Origin: Mrakia gelida
Lineage: Eukaryota > Basidiomycota > Tremellomycetes > Cystofilobasidiales > Mrakiaceae
Reading direction: 5' to 3'
Assembly (NCBI GenBank): GCA_024345305.1
Contig: BRON01000011.1
Location: 434,001-498,000, forward strand
DNA: 64,000 bases
The notes under the pieces were generated by a model. The model worked only from the letters and a program-made list of their open reading frames with translations. It had not been told where the DNA came from and made no database searches. This document shows, piece after piece, positions 42,990 through 54,900 of this stretch (its first letter is position 1; each line of letters starts with the position of its first letter). A program made the position numbers and the translations under genes.

Positions 42990-45900
42990 ATGCTCTTCCG
43001 ACTCCCTCCCCTGCATCTTCTCCCTCTCATCCCCCTAGCGCTCTTCGCCCTCCTCGTCTCGCACTCCCTTCAGCTTCACTCCCTTCAACTCGGACGATGG
43101 ACCTGTCGAATGTCCTGGATGAGCCCTTCCTACATCCATATGGAAGGCTTGAACGCGTCGAGGACACCTCTGGCTACCAAGTACAAGCTCTTTCTGTATC
43201 GAGAAGTCGGCTGGGATGGAGATCAGACGGTCAGTTCATTGAAGGAAGGAGGGGAAGTTGAGCTCGAGCTTCCCTTCGTTTGGCTGATCGACTCGTCACT
43301 CCCCTCTTCCTGCTCCGTCCTTGTTCCACAGCCCGATGGAATACCAGTCCTTTACATCCCAGGCAACGCTGGGTCGATGATGCAAGCTCGTTCCATCGCC
43401 TCTTCGGCAGCGAGGCAGTACTGGAGAGAACCCTTCGTTCGAGACGACGAGATGCACTCGAGGGAGATTCGACCTCTAGACGTGTTTACAGGTCGGTCCA
43501 GGCCAGATCTCTTTTACCATACATTTTCAACCCTGCACCTGACTCATCGTGCTCTTGTTTCCTTTTCAGTCGACTTCAACGAGGACTTCTCGGCCTTCCA
43601 CGGACCCACCCTCCTCTCCCAGTCCCTCTTCACTACCCACTGCGTCGAGTACATCCTCTCTCTCTACTCCCACCTCCCCGCCTCCTCCAGACCTACCAAC
43701 GTCATCCTACTCGGTCACTCGATGGGTGGTATCGTCGCTCGCCACTCCCTCACCCTCCTTCGCGACCCGTCGCAGATCAACACCCTCATCACCCTCTCAA
43801 CTCCCCATCGCCTTCCTCCCGTCACGTCCGACCACCTCATCGACAAGGTCTACTCCGACATCGCCTCCTACTGGTCCCCTTCCAATCTCCTCGATCCTCT
43901 CCATCCAGTTTCCAACACCGTCCTCGTCTCGATTTGTGGAGGCTCGCCCGACCCAACCCTCCCTTCGGACTCCTGCGCTTTGAGCTGGGAGGACGTGCCG
44001 AGCAGCCATGGACTAGGAATGTTCACGAGCGGGATGGTTGGAACTTGGACGGGAGTGGATCATGAGGCGATGGTGTGGTGTCATCAGGTTCGATGGAGAG
44101 TCGCGAGGCTGTTGTTGGAACTGGGAGGGGTCGGGAGGAGAGGAGGAGGGCAGGAGGAAAGGATGGACGCGTCGAGGGACTGGATCTTGGGAGCTGGAAG
44201 GACGGGAGGTCCTAGAAGTCTGGAAGAGTCGAAGGAGGACGAGATCTCGATAGATCTCTCGAAGACCGAGCACACGATCCTCGACAAAACCGCTCGATTC
44301 ATCAACCCTTCGTCAACTCAACACACCTACTTCTTCCCTCTTCCTCCTTCTTCCCACCTTCGACTCCTCTCCAGCCTCGTCATCGATTCGGTCGGCCGAC
44401 ACTCAGGCTCCACGGCTCGCGTCTACCAATGCCGAACCCCTTCGGCGTCGGTGAAGACGTTGCTCTCGTGCCTTCGCCTCGACCCGACGCGTCTCGAACT
44501 CCTCCCTCCTTCGCCTCTCGAGGGAACCCCTTTCAGGCCCAATGAGGGTGTCGACGAGAAGGAGGGTATGACGTTCTTCGATGCTCAGGGTCTAGGAGCT
44601 GGAGGGTGGGCTGTCGTGATCGTTGATGGTGAAGGTTGGGGAGTTGGGGAGGTCGTCGAGTCGCGAGGTTTACCGGTCCAGAAGCAGGGTCTTTGGAGTG
44701 AGTTCTCCTCTCACGTCTACGTTTGTACATCGTCCACATTGAGCTTACGCTCCTTTTCCCTCCCAGGCCTTGTTTTTGGACACGTCAAACTCCCTTCCCT
44801 ATCCGACGCGTCGACACTCCTCTCTCGGATCCACCTCCCGAACGCTCTCTCCCACTCCCTCCTCGTCTACGAGATCTCGGTCGACCCTCCTACATCTTCT
44901 TGTTCAAGTCAGTCTGTTCCTCATGTTTCCCTCTCCAACCGAGCTGACTTTTTCCCTTCGTCTCAGCAGTTCCACCACTCTTCCTCCCTCTCCTCTCCCA
45001 CCAAACCATCACCTCTCCTCTCAACGTCACACCGACGACTCATGAACGAGCGGTCTTCCCCAATCCTGCGACTCATCAACTCCAATCCCACTCGGCGTCA
45101 GCGCCGTTCCTCCCTCTTCGTCCAGACGAGGGGTTCGTCCTCAAGTTGTGGTCAGACCCGACGGCTCGCTGCGAGGAGGGAGGAGCGTCGAGAGCGGCGA
45201 CGATCAGGCTGGATCTTGTTGCGAGCGTTGCGAAGCTGGTTCTGAGGTACCGGATGACCGCTGTAGCGTGGGGGATCGGAGTGGTGGCCTTGGTGTTGGC
45301 GAGGCAGGTCGGAAACTTCAAGACGAGCGGTGAGCGAGCTCTCTTTCCTTTCAGAGCGAGTCGCATAGACGCGACTGACGACTCTTCTCTTCTCTCAGGT
45401 TCTTTCCCAGCCTTCCAGGACACCTTCTCGGAAACTATCCAGTCCTTCCACCTCGGCCTCCCAGCAGGTCTCGTCGTTCTTTCGGTCGTCCAGTCCATCG
45501 TCGTTCGCGCTTTCGCCTGCTCCTCCCCAACGACGTCGGCTTGGTTCGCTGGACTTCTCCTCGGGAATCACCACCTTCTCTTCCTTCCTCTCTCGGTCAT
45601 CTTCGTCGTCGTCGCAACCGGGATGGTGAGCTTGCTGCTGGCAGCTCAGCGAGGAGCTCTCGCGACTGGAGGATGGATTCTCTCGGTCGTCGATCGGAAA
45701 GGAACGTTGCTGAAGCTTCACCTGTGAGTGCTGACTCGCACTCTCCTCTCTTCTATCTGAACTGACTCTTGGATTCCTTCATCCCACCAGACCAACCGAT
45801 CCTCGTCCCTCCTTCCGTCCTCGAAACCTCCTCCCAATCTTCATCCTCCTCGTCCTCGTCGCGACCTTCATCCCCTACCAACTCGCCTTCCTCGTCTCCT

Positions 45901-46391
45901 ACCTCATTCATTCCCTCTCCACCCTCTCCTCCGTGCGGAATTCATCCACCCTACCCTCTCGTGCCAACCTCTACTCCTCCATCCTCTTCCTCCTCCTCTG
46001 GCTCCTCCCTCTCAACGCGCCGGTCCTCGTCGTTTGGGTCAGGAATCTTCAAGTCAACTGGATGGAACCGTTCGGAGGAGATCACAACGTCTTGGATATC
46101 GTGGGAGTTCTCTTGCTGGTCGAGATGTTCTCCAGTGGAAGGACTTTAGAACAGAGTTTGAAGGGGAGGTGAGTGGGAAGAACGAAAAGCTCGAGGGACG
46201 CGAACGAGATACTTACGCGTTTTCTTTCTTTCTTTCCTCTTCGCAGTCGCCGGATACGGATCTTAGAGATCAGCTTTTACGTTCTCTCCTTCTCCTCCTT
46301 CGTCTTTGGAAGTCGGTACATCCATCGGATCTACGACCTGGCAAATTTATCCCTCTCCCTCCTAGTCGCAAGCCTCCTCGCGATCTCATGA
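42990..46391 (+). CDS. BST1: GPI inositol-deacylase
   Basis: An ER membrane lipase (yeast Bst1, human PGAP1) that removes the acyl chain from GPI inositol so that GPI proteins can leave the ER. Exon 1 (42990-43229) has an N-terminal membrane helix and the conserved CRMSWMSPSYIHM and YKLFLYREVGWD blocks. Exon 2 starts at 43332 with PVLYIPGNAGSMMQARS, then DFNEDFSAFHG and the nucleophile elbow LLGHSMGGIVARH (catalytic Ser). The C-terminal half has several hydrophobic helices (GLPAGLVVLSVVQSIVV, LLPIFILLVLVATFIPY, ILFLLLWLLPLNAPVLV). Introns near 43492, 44700, 44910, 45330, 45724 and 46170 have GTGAGT-like donors. The stop at 46389 follows a last helix. Length is close to 1,000 residues, in the family range. 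It is divergent from the NET gene. Confidence 0.92.
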
Positions 46392-46457
46392 CACCTTTGC
46401 TTGACCCCTTTTGCTCCTTCCCCTTCGACCACCACCTCTCCTTCCCTCCTCTTCAAT

Positions 46458-48564
46458 ATGCCCTCCATCGACAAAAACAGCAACTCCACCAACACTCAGG
46501 AGCGATGCACGGATAAGCTCCAACAGGAAGCCGAAGCGAACCTACCCTTCCCCTCGTTTCGAGCTCATCCGCTCACCTTGATCCGATGGGAGCTCAAGCT
46601 CGTCTTCTCCAAGATCCTCCTCCTCCCCTTCCTCTTCCTTCCCCTTCAGTCACCATGGAAGGACAAGGATCAACCCGACGAGGGAATCTGGATCAAGCTC
46701 GCCGCTCTCACTCGAACCGCCTGGGCCGGCTTCGAGCAAACCTACCTCCTCCTCGCCAGCGTCCTCTCCGTCGTGGGAACCACTTCTCTGCTCTTCGTCT
46801 GGGGTGCGTGGGGAGTTGGAGTGCTCGTAGTCTCCATCTGGTTCTTCTGGGCTCAGAAGAGGTACCTCCAGTATGGGACGATCAAGAGAGCTCAGTACTC
46901 GGAGAAGGTCGAACGACCTGACGAGGAATGGGTTCGTTCAGCCTTCTTCTTCCTCCCTTCTTCTCGCTTCTTTCTCTCCACTGCCTCTTTCTGACCTCCT
47001 ACACCCTTTTTCTCCCTCTCCAGTTATTCGTCAACGGCATCGCTACTGGGAAACGAGGGCTCGAGCGAAACATCGAGTTCTTGAGTCACATGTGAGCTCA
47101 ACTCTTCCCCTGTCTTCCTCGAGGCTGATTCCATTCTGCCTTCGATTTCTCAGGTTCCAACGACCCGTTACTGGTGTTCACAACAAGGTTCGCATCGCGC
47201 GTCTTCTTTGCTTCTCGTTCGTCGCGCGAAGCTGACTTTCATGTTCGCCGCGTCGTCCGAAACTTCAGACGGACGCTGAGTATCTGCGCCCTCTCTACGG
47301 CCGTGTAGAAGTCGAGAGAGGCTGATACCTGCACGTACCGTCTACAGGTATCCTCTTCGATCTCGTTCAATGCATCCTTCAGCGAGACGTTCGTTCGTTC
47401 CTCCTCAGCCCCCCACGTTCGCGAATTGCCTCTTCCCCTCTCGTCTTCCCCCTCTTCAGTTCGGCTGCACGACTCAAGACGGAGGCCCTTTGCTCTGCCG
47501 ACTCGTCAAATCAGCTCTTCTGAGCGACAAGAAGAAGCGAGTCGTCGTTATCTGTCACTCTCAAAGAGGAATCATCGTCTCCTTGATGCTCGACGCGCTT
47601 TTGTCTGACGTCGCCCACAAGTACCTTCAGAAGGTCAGCTCGTCGTATCGCTCATCTCACAGCCGTAGCTAACTCACCATTCTTCTCTTGTCAGCTCGAG
47701 ATCTACACTTTCGGATCTGCTGGAAAGTTCGCTTCTTTCCTTCGACGCTCGAATCCACGTTGACGCGACTTCGTTTGTTTCGACTCGACAGCGAACCACT
47801 TCAATTCGTGAGCACCACTCTCGAGTCAATCTGAGGGCTTCGCTGACATGCTCTGCTCCTCTTTGACTACCAGTCCCATCACGTTCGCTGGAAACGAGAA
47901 GGATGGCCATCCCGTCGGTGAGTCGCGTCTCCTACTCGTCTCTCGTCCTCCCTCCTCCAATCTCTCGTTCATGTTCACATCACTAACTAGAGATCTTTCA
48001 CTTTTGGTGTCTTCTCAGTCAAACACATCGAACACTACGTCAACGGACGAGAGTGAGCCGCCTCGGTCGCGTCTTCTTTTTGATCCTCTTCGTCCTCTCC
48101 TTCGCCGCTCCACCTTTTTTGACCGTCCTTCGCTCTTCCTTAGCTTCGTCGCTCAGATCGGTACCCTCGCATGGCAAGTTCCTGCGTCGATCAAGGACGA
48201 TACGAGGTTCTACGGAAATCGTGAGCTTCAGTCTCGTCGAGTTTTGAATCCAATCCCTGCCTCATCCTGACCTGAGAGACCTCGTCGTGCTGACCTTCCG
48301 TTCGCTCTCTTTCGATTGCAAGTGTTCATACGAGAGGATCACGCCGGTCACATGTTCATCGGAGTACGTACGCTCTTCGCTCCCTCTTTTGGGGCGACTC
48401 GAACGCGTCGAGCTGACTCAGCTGAGTCGCTGATCTCATCACTCTCTCTTCGCTCCTCTCAGCACTACCTCGAGTCTCTCGATCCCAGCGCTATCTGGCC
48501 CAAGGGATCCAACGGCGATCCCTCTAGGCTCTGGCAGTACCTTGACGGCAACAGGCCCGTTTGA
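46458..48564 (+). CDS. Membrane-bound alpha/beta hydrolase with an HSQRG elbow
   Basis: The N-terminus has two or three hydrophobic helices (KILLLPFLFLPLQ, LLLASVLSVVGTTSLLFVW, GVGVLVVSIWFFW). The lumenal or cytosolic part has a lipase-like arrangement: LFVNGIATGKRGLERN, ILFDLVQCILQRDVRSF, KRVVVICHSQRGIIVSLML (nucleophile Ser; the usual GxSxG glycine is replaced by Arg), LEIYTFGSAG, ITFAGNEKDGHPV, FVAQIGTLAWQVP and DHAGHMFIG (probable catalytic His). About eleven exons are needed. The junction near 47728-47792 does not join in phase with any GT-AG choice I can see, so either an unusual site is used or the gene has a frame error there. Substrate is unknown. Similar fungal proteins are usually annotated only as membrane hydrolases. 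Confidence 0.6.
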
Positions 48565-49258
48565 AGAAGCGGTCGCGATGGGGGGGAAGGAAGGTCTTAG
48601 TCGAGTCGAAGCTGTCGCGAAACGAGTCCATGATATGTTGATCCACCTTTTAGTTTCGGTTCAGGTTCCTTTCGAGATGCAAATCTGCACCAAGATTCGT
48701 GTCCTCCAGCACTGCTCGTCTGTTTGGTTTGAGCTTCGCCTCAAAGAGTCGTCGACTCGAACCGCGTCGGCTCTTCGGGACGACTCTCTGTGCAGCCAAG
48801 TCGCCATACCTCGGTCAGCCTCAGATCTCAAACCTACAGCATGACCCCCTCTGTCTCTTTTCGTGGCCAAGGATGATCCAGGCTCCACCGAAGGAGAGGG
48901 ATCGAACAACAACTCGAGCTGCCTTGGCTTGTTTTGATCCGATCGAGCTCATTTAATCGAAACGGCGTCGCGAAGCGAACCTCCCGACCATCGCTTCTGC
49001 CTCCATCTTCCTACCTTGGCTTGCTTCTCAGTCACCGATGGGTGGGACGAAAGAGGGAACCTTGGCTGGTGGTGTGAAGAATTGACGACGCGCGAGGCGT
49101 CATCTGAGGACTCAGCACTTGGCGACGCGAGAAAAGGTTCAAAAGGACGACTCGGTCACCCCTCCTCTTCTTCCCCATCAACCATCACTCTCCACTCTCA
49201 ACCCACTACTACTTCTCCCTCCTTAACACCTACCCTTTCACTCCACTCTCACCTCAAA
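48565..49258. other. Intergenic, 694 bp; no gene seen
   Basis: Between the membrane hydrolase and the CHRD gene. It should hold the CHRD promoter, with a CT-rich leader from about 49160. No RNA gene or exon supported. Confidence 0.4.
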
Positions 49259-50272
49259 ATGAAGTTCTCCTCCTCCCTCGCTCTCCTCGCTCTTCCCGCT
49301 CTCGCTGCTGCCGCCCCTCTGAACAAGAAGGACTGGGATCACTCCGTGGATCTTATCGAGTCTGGCGTCTTCGGATTCACTTCGACGTATGCTGCCTACG
49401 CTACTCCTGATCAAGTGTAAGTCTTTCAAAGCTGCTTTCTTTATCCTTCGACGAACCGCGTCGCTGACTCCATCGCAATCGCTTCCTCATCTTCGCAGCA
49501 TCAACAACTCGCAAGTCGCCGTTCCAGGAGAGCCCGGAGGTTGGGGAACCTTCAAGTTCGGAATCAACGCCGAGGAGGAGCTGATCTGCTGGGTGAGTCC
49601 TCGTTCGAGCTGATCGAAACTCGACGACGAAGACGACGGCTGACCTTGTTGTCTTTCGTCTTCATCGCTTCCTCTCTTTCTTCTCTCGGCATCAGAACAT
49701 CACCGCCTACATCTCCGGAAACTACAGTTCGCCTGCCGTCACCGCTACGCACATCGTGAGCCTATCACTCTTGCACTCTTGTTTTCCTCACATCTCGAAC
49801 AATCTCGTTCGTTTGAGTCTCGTAGAGGATCAATTCTGACCGTGATCCCTCCATCTCCTTCTCCCTCGTCTCCTCCAGCACGAGGCCGTCTATGGAAGGG
49901 CTGGACCTCCCAGGATCGCCTTCAAGAACCCCACCATCACCTCTCCCGTCGACGAGTTCGGACGACGAGTGTCGTTCGGATGCCAGCAGGGTCCTTTCAC
50001 TACGGGAGTGCTCGCCAACGGAAGTGAGTACCTCTTCTTACTTCTCTACTTTGTGTGGAAGCCGTCGGTCCGAGTTCTTGCTACGAACGAAGAACTCGAC
50101 GCGTACTGACTCTCACCTCTTCTCTCGTCTTTTTTCAGCCGACACCGGATCCGCCTTCTCCCTCGCTCAGATCGAGGCCAACCCTCCTGCCTTCTTCGCC
50201 GATACCCACACTGCCGCGTACGCCGCTGGAGCGATCCGAGGGCAGCTCGAGCTCAAGGACACCGTCTACTAG
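49259..50272 (+). CDS. Secreted CHRD-domain protein
   Basis: The signal peptide MKFSSSLALLALPALAAAAP predicts secretion. The mature part matches the CHRD (chordin) domain found in fungal surface and secreted proteins: TPDQVINNSQVAVPG, FKFGINAEEELICWNITAYI, a conserved HIHEAVYGRAGPP segment and the C-terminal AAYAAGAIRGQLEL. NxT/NxS glycosylation sites occur in INNS, NITA and GNYS. Six exons join with consistent phases, for example the GTAAGT donor after TPDQ and TTTTCAG before the last exon. Length is about 205 residues. The molecular role of single CHRD domains in fungi is not established. Confidence 0.85.
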
Positions 50273-50692
50273 TCTTGAACTTTGAATCGTGCGGACACTC
50301 GACTCCTTTCTCCACCTTGTAGCCGTACCTCTCTTCGTCCATTAATAATCTCTACTATTTATTTGAGCTCAGTGTGAGCTTTAGTGATGCATCTTGATTT
50401 GCTCCGATCATCCGAGCGGGCGCTGAGAAAGAGCAGACGATCACGACGCGTCCGTCGACGACCGCGACTCGCGACTTCTACCAGAACTACGGACCAGGCT
50501 GGCTGGCCTGCTAGCCAGCTTGGACTTCTCCTCGGGAGTCCTCGAAGCGAGAGTCGAAGGTGGGCGAGACGGAAGGCGAACGATGAACGACGGACGAGTT
50601 CTCTCCCCTCCGTTCCCTCCTTCTCCTCCTGCTCTCCGAGATACGCACGACAGGACATGAAATCTCGTCTCTAGATACCGAATCCCCTCCTC
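50273..50692. other. Gap between convergent genes; no gene seen
   Basis: 3' flanks of the CHRD gene (with ATTAATAATCT near 50341 as a possible 3' end signal) and of GET1. Nothing else supported. Confidence 0.4.
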
Positions 50693-51796
50693 TCAGTCCA
50701 GATCCAACTGCGGGGGATATTCCTCGACCGGAGCAGCAGCCGCTGCCTTCCTTTGACGAGGTGCACGAGGAGGAGTGGGCTTCTCCTCGAATGGGGTACC
50801 AGCGAGGGATGCGAAGGGAGCCGCTCCGGCGGGAGGGGCAAAGGGGTTGGGAGGTGCAATATCTGAGTCAAAAAATTCAACGCGGTCAGCACGAGAGTCG
50901 AAGGAGTCGAGCGAGGAAGAGTCGAAGAGGAACGCACCTGGAGGAGACGGCAGGAAGTCTCGAACGATCTCTTCGACGCCCTTGATAGACCGCTTGCAGA
51001 CCATCGACCACGCAGCGGAAGAGATGGCACCTTCGTGCACAAGACAAGAGAGAGTCCGACGTCAGTTCGCCGTCTCCTTCTGGGTTCCGAGGACGAGAAA
51101 AGGAAGGAGACGACGAGCTCACCCTTCGGCGCGAAAGGCAGACTGAACCACCATCCGACCCCTCCTCCCAACCACCCGTTGGGAACGTAGAAGACCGCCT
51201 GCTTCCTGTACCACCAGACAAGTCCGAACTGAGATCCAGTAGTGAGAATCCAGATCAGGCGTCCAGCGTTGGTGGTGAAAGCCGATTTGGACGTCTGGAG
51301 GGTTCCATCTGGGTTCGATCAGCGAAGCGAAGCGACGACGAGTCAGTTTGAGGTTCTAGGGCTTTCAAGGTCGAGGTTGGGGATAGAGAAGAGGTATGAG
51401 GACACTCACTGGTCTTCTCGAGGTCAGCGATGAGCTTGTCCAGCTTCCGTCTGAGCTTTGCCCATTTGGCGAACTCATCCTGGGAAGACGTCTTGTCGAG
51501 CTCGAGCTTCGACCGAAGGATATCTCCCTTGAGTCGACGTTGATCTTTCAGAGTAGGAGTGGAAGAGAGGAGTTGGTAGAGCTTGAAGGCCTGAGAGACC
51601 CAGCGCCAAGAGCGGAAGGAGGGTGAGATGAGAGAGAGTCAGCGAGGGAGGGAAGGAAGGAAGGGAAGTCGAGCTGGCAGCTTCAAAGCTCTATGGAAGG
51701 GCTCAAACTCACGATTTCGATGAGGAAGCTCTTTCCGACCCAGTTGAGGAACTCTGTGGAGAGGACTAGGAGGAAGATTACGAGTGCGAGGTCCAT
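50693..51796 (-). CDS. GET1: Guided entry of tail-anchored proteins factor 1 (ER receptor)
   Basis: Get1 (WRB) is the ER-membrane receptor that, with Get2, takes tail-anchored proteins from Get3. The first exon encodes a lumenal start and helix 1, [20 protein letters not shown], with GKSFLIEI. The cytosolic coiled coil that opens Get3 follows ([40 protein letters not shown]). Then come [37 protein letters not shown] and the third helix with [14 protein letters not shown]. Five exons join in phase. The C-terminal exon is a Pro/Ala-rich tail ending in QLDLD, likely disordered. Total length is about 255 residues, slightly longer than the yeast protein because of this tail. It lies head to tail with NTE1, 190 bp downstream. 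Confidence 0.9.
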
Positions 51797-51985
51797 CTTG
51801 AGGGAGGAGGAAAAAGGAGGTGGACGTCGATGGGGAGGAGAAGGTGAGCTCGACCGATTCGAGGTTGCCAGCGCGAAGCTCGTCGTCAAGCTTCTCGAGT
51901 CTTTCTTCGCGACTTTCGACAAGAGGTCGCGCAAAGAAAGTCATCAAAGAGCAAGTAAAACCAAGAAAAGGATGTGAGGGGAAAT

Positions 51986-54900
51986 CTAAACCGAGTTTCG
52001 ACGAAGCCGGACGCTGTTCTTGCTTCGTCCTCCTCCCACCGTCTTGTATCCATCGAGCAGTCCCGTCGGGAGCTTTCCTACAGGTCGGAAAGATAAAGAG
52101 CGAGTGAGTGGGCACTTCGAAGCTCGAAGAGGCGGATAATGAGCTGCTTACCCTCGTCCTTCCAGTCCGAGAGCTGCTTCGTCGCGGCTTGAAGACCGAT
52201 GTCGTAGATCCTGCGAGAACGAGAGGGGGTCAGATCTACATCGCGAAAGGGAAGGCGAAGAGTCTGCTACTCACTCATTGAACTGGGAGAAGCCTCCCAT
52301 GGTAGCTGCAAGAAAGAAGGAAGAAGTCAGCGACTCGTCCAAACGAAGAGCGAGCGAGCGATAGACGACGAACTGAATTGCTGCACGGGCATCGCCTGGT
52401 AGAGAACTCCAGGGGTCGCTTTTGCTTCCATGAGAGACTTGATACTCGAGACGCTGCAAAGCAGAAAGAGGAGGGTCAGAAGGGCTCTCGAGCGGAAGGA
52501 GAAAGGGAACGACTCACTAGGTCAGTCGAGACGTGACTTCGGTCAACGTTGGGATCGTCGACGCGTCCGAGAAGGGGTTGTACCTGGAAGAAGGGTTATA
52601 CGAAAGGTCAGCGGGACCGAAGGACGTTCAGCGCTGAAGCCTGACGGACCTGTTCAAGAGGACCCAGAATCCAGAGACGGAATCTCCGTAGTTTCGAGGA
52701 GAGGTGTCGTCGGCGCCTGAAAGGAGGAAAGCAATAGCAAAACTGTCAGTCTCGTGGACTCTTCACTAACAGGAGATCGTTCGCTCACCCCCGACGTCGA
52801 TAGCGAAGATCCGACTCGCTCCCATGGCAGTCATCGTCGAGACCTGACGAGGAGGATCGAAGGCGAAGTCAGCTCTCTCGAATCACTCTTCCTCGTCTCT
52901 GCCTCAGTTCGAAAAGTTGACTCACAGGCAAATTATCGATGTATCCACCATCGACGAGCATGTTTCCGTTCTCGGAGAGCGGAGGAAGAAGACCAGCGAG
53001 ACTGCGAGAGAGAGAGAGAAAACGACGCGACGAAATCAGCTTCGATTCGTTCGTTCGACGAAAGACGACTCGACTCACGTCATGGAAGCTCGAATAGCTC
53101 TCCAAGCGTATCCAGTGGTGTGGATCTCCATTCGACTCCATCGCAGAGAGGTCGAATTGCAGAAGTAAGGGAGCCAGAGATCTGATCGAACGAATGGCCG
53201 CGAGTCAGCCGAGGCTTCGAGCGGAGAGGGAGACGAAGAACGTACCCTCGAGGTGAACGTCGTTGAACGCTTTGTAGATTCCTCGGTTGAACTGAGAAGT
53301 GAGAACGAACCAGAGTCAGCGCCGTTCAAGCGAACGAGGAGAGGGAAGGGAGGTGAGACGAACCTCGTGTCCGGTCGTATACGAGATCGTCGGGAAGGTC
53401 AAGTCGCTCAGGATCCTGAAAGACGAAGGGATCCCGCGTCGGTTAAGGTCAAGAGAGAACGAGAGGAGGATAACGCGTTGACTGACCTCCAAACCGAAGC
53501 CATTCGACCAGAGAACTGTTTCGCTCGACCCGTCGTCGCAAGCAAGTTCCCATCCTTCGCGTACAGCCCACCAACGAACGCTCCGATCGAGCAACCTCCA
53601 ACGATATCGATGGGAATACCCTCGTTCTCCATCGCTTGAAGGAAACCCTGTCGAACAAAAACGAGGAAGGCGAGGCGAGTCAGCGCGCTCGAACTCTACG
53701 AGAAGAGAGAAAGAGATTCGTTCACTCACGATATGCGAGATACCTCGACCACCACCACCTCCGAGAACGACTCCGATAGAAGCTCCACAGAGCCTTCGAG
53801 CGAGTCGAGCAAAGTCACTGAGATGAGGGGAGGTTCGAGCTCGTCCGAGAGGTCGAAGTCCTCTGAACCGCTTGATCTGAGTTTGGACCTTTTCTCGCAA
53901 GTGCTTGAAGGCGACGATGGCGGCTGGGTCGTGTTCGACGGGAGTGGATTTGGGTGGGAAGACGATACCGGGGAGTTCTAGGGACGGAAAGACGCAGGGT
54001 GAATCAGAAGGAGGGTTCGAGACGCGAGGGAGAAGACGCGTCGACGACTCACCGACGTGATGGTGTTGGGAGATCCAGGGTCGTTCCTGACGAAGAAAAA
54101 CGCAAATACGGGTCAGAGAGGAGTCCAGGTATATCAAGGAGGGACAGAAACTACCTTCAACCAAGGCCGAGTCGAACCAGGAGGGACGGATCGCTCGGGA
54201 TGAAGCAGAACGAGCTCCTTCCTCGCGGTCGTCTTCTTCTCGAGCAGAAGCTTCTCGTACTCTCCGAGGGAAGGATCGTCTCCCATGCCTGCAGGGAAAA
54301 GAAAGGGGGCACGCGTCAGGGAAAGCTTGAGGCAGTCGAAGAAAGCAACGAGAACTCGGGCTCACCGACGACCTGTGCAAGAAGAGGAGCAAAGTCAGCC
54401 TCGAACTCGAAACGAGGAGGGGAGGAGACGCGACTCACGAGAATGCAATCAGCTTGACGAATGCAAGTCACCGTCCATTGACTCGAGGCAGCCGTATCAG
54501 CGACGTAGAGGACGATTCGGTACCGTTGTTCTTGTTCGGCGAGCTGAGAAACGAGAGCAACGACGCATCAGTTCGACGAGAAAAAAAGAAGAGGGAGCTC
54601 GAACAATCCAACTCACCCAACCAGCGACCTTCAACTTCCCCATCGTCGAGAACGTATGCCTTCCCAGATGTCTCGACACCGTCGTCTGATCGAGGTAAGC
54701 CGTCGGAGCTCCAATATCCTCCAACGCAGCTCGAAGCTTGTTGGCGAAAACAGCAACAGGGACGTTCCTCGACGAAGGGAGGATGCAGATCGTCTTGAGA
54801 TTGAGGTTCGAAGGGGTGAGTTCGAGGGCTCCTGGAGGGGGTGCTGAGCGATGGGATCGGGAGTCGACTTCCTTGGTGACTCGGGAAGCGATGAGACGAA

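Noticed and set aside
48565..49258. Possible tRNA or other RNA gene in the largest right-hand gap
   Set aside because: No A-box/B-box pair or cloverleaf could be recognised by eye; a tRNAscan-SE or Rfam run would be needed.
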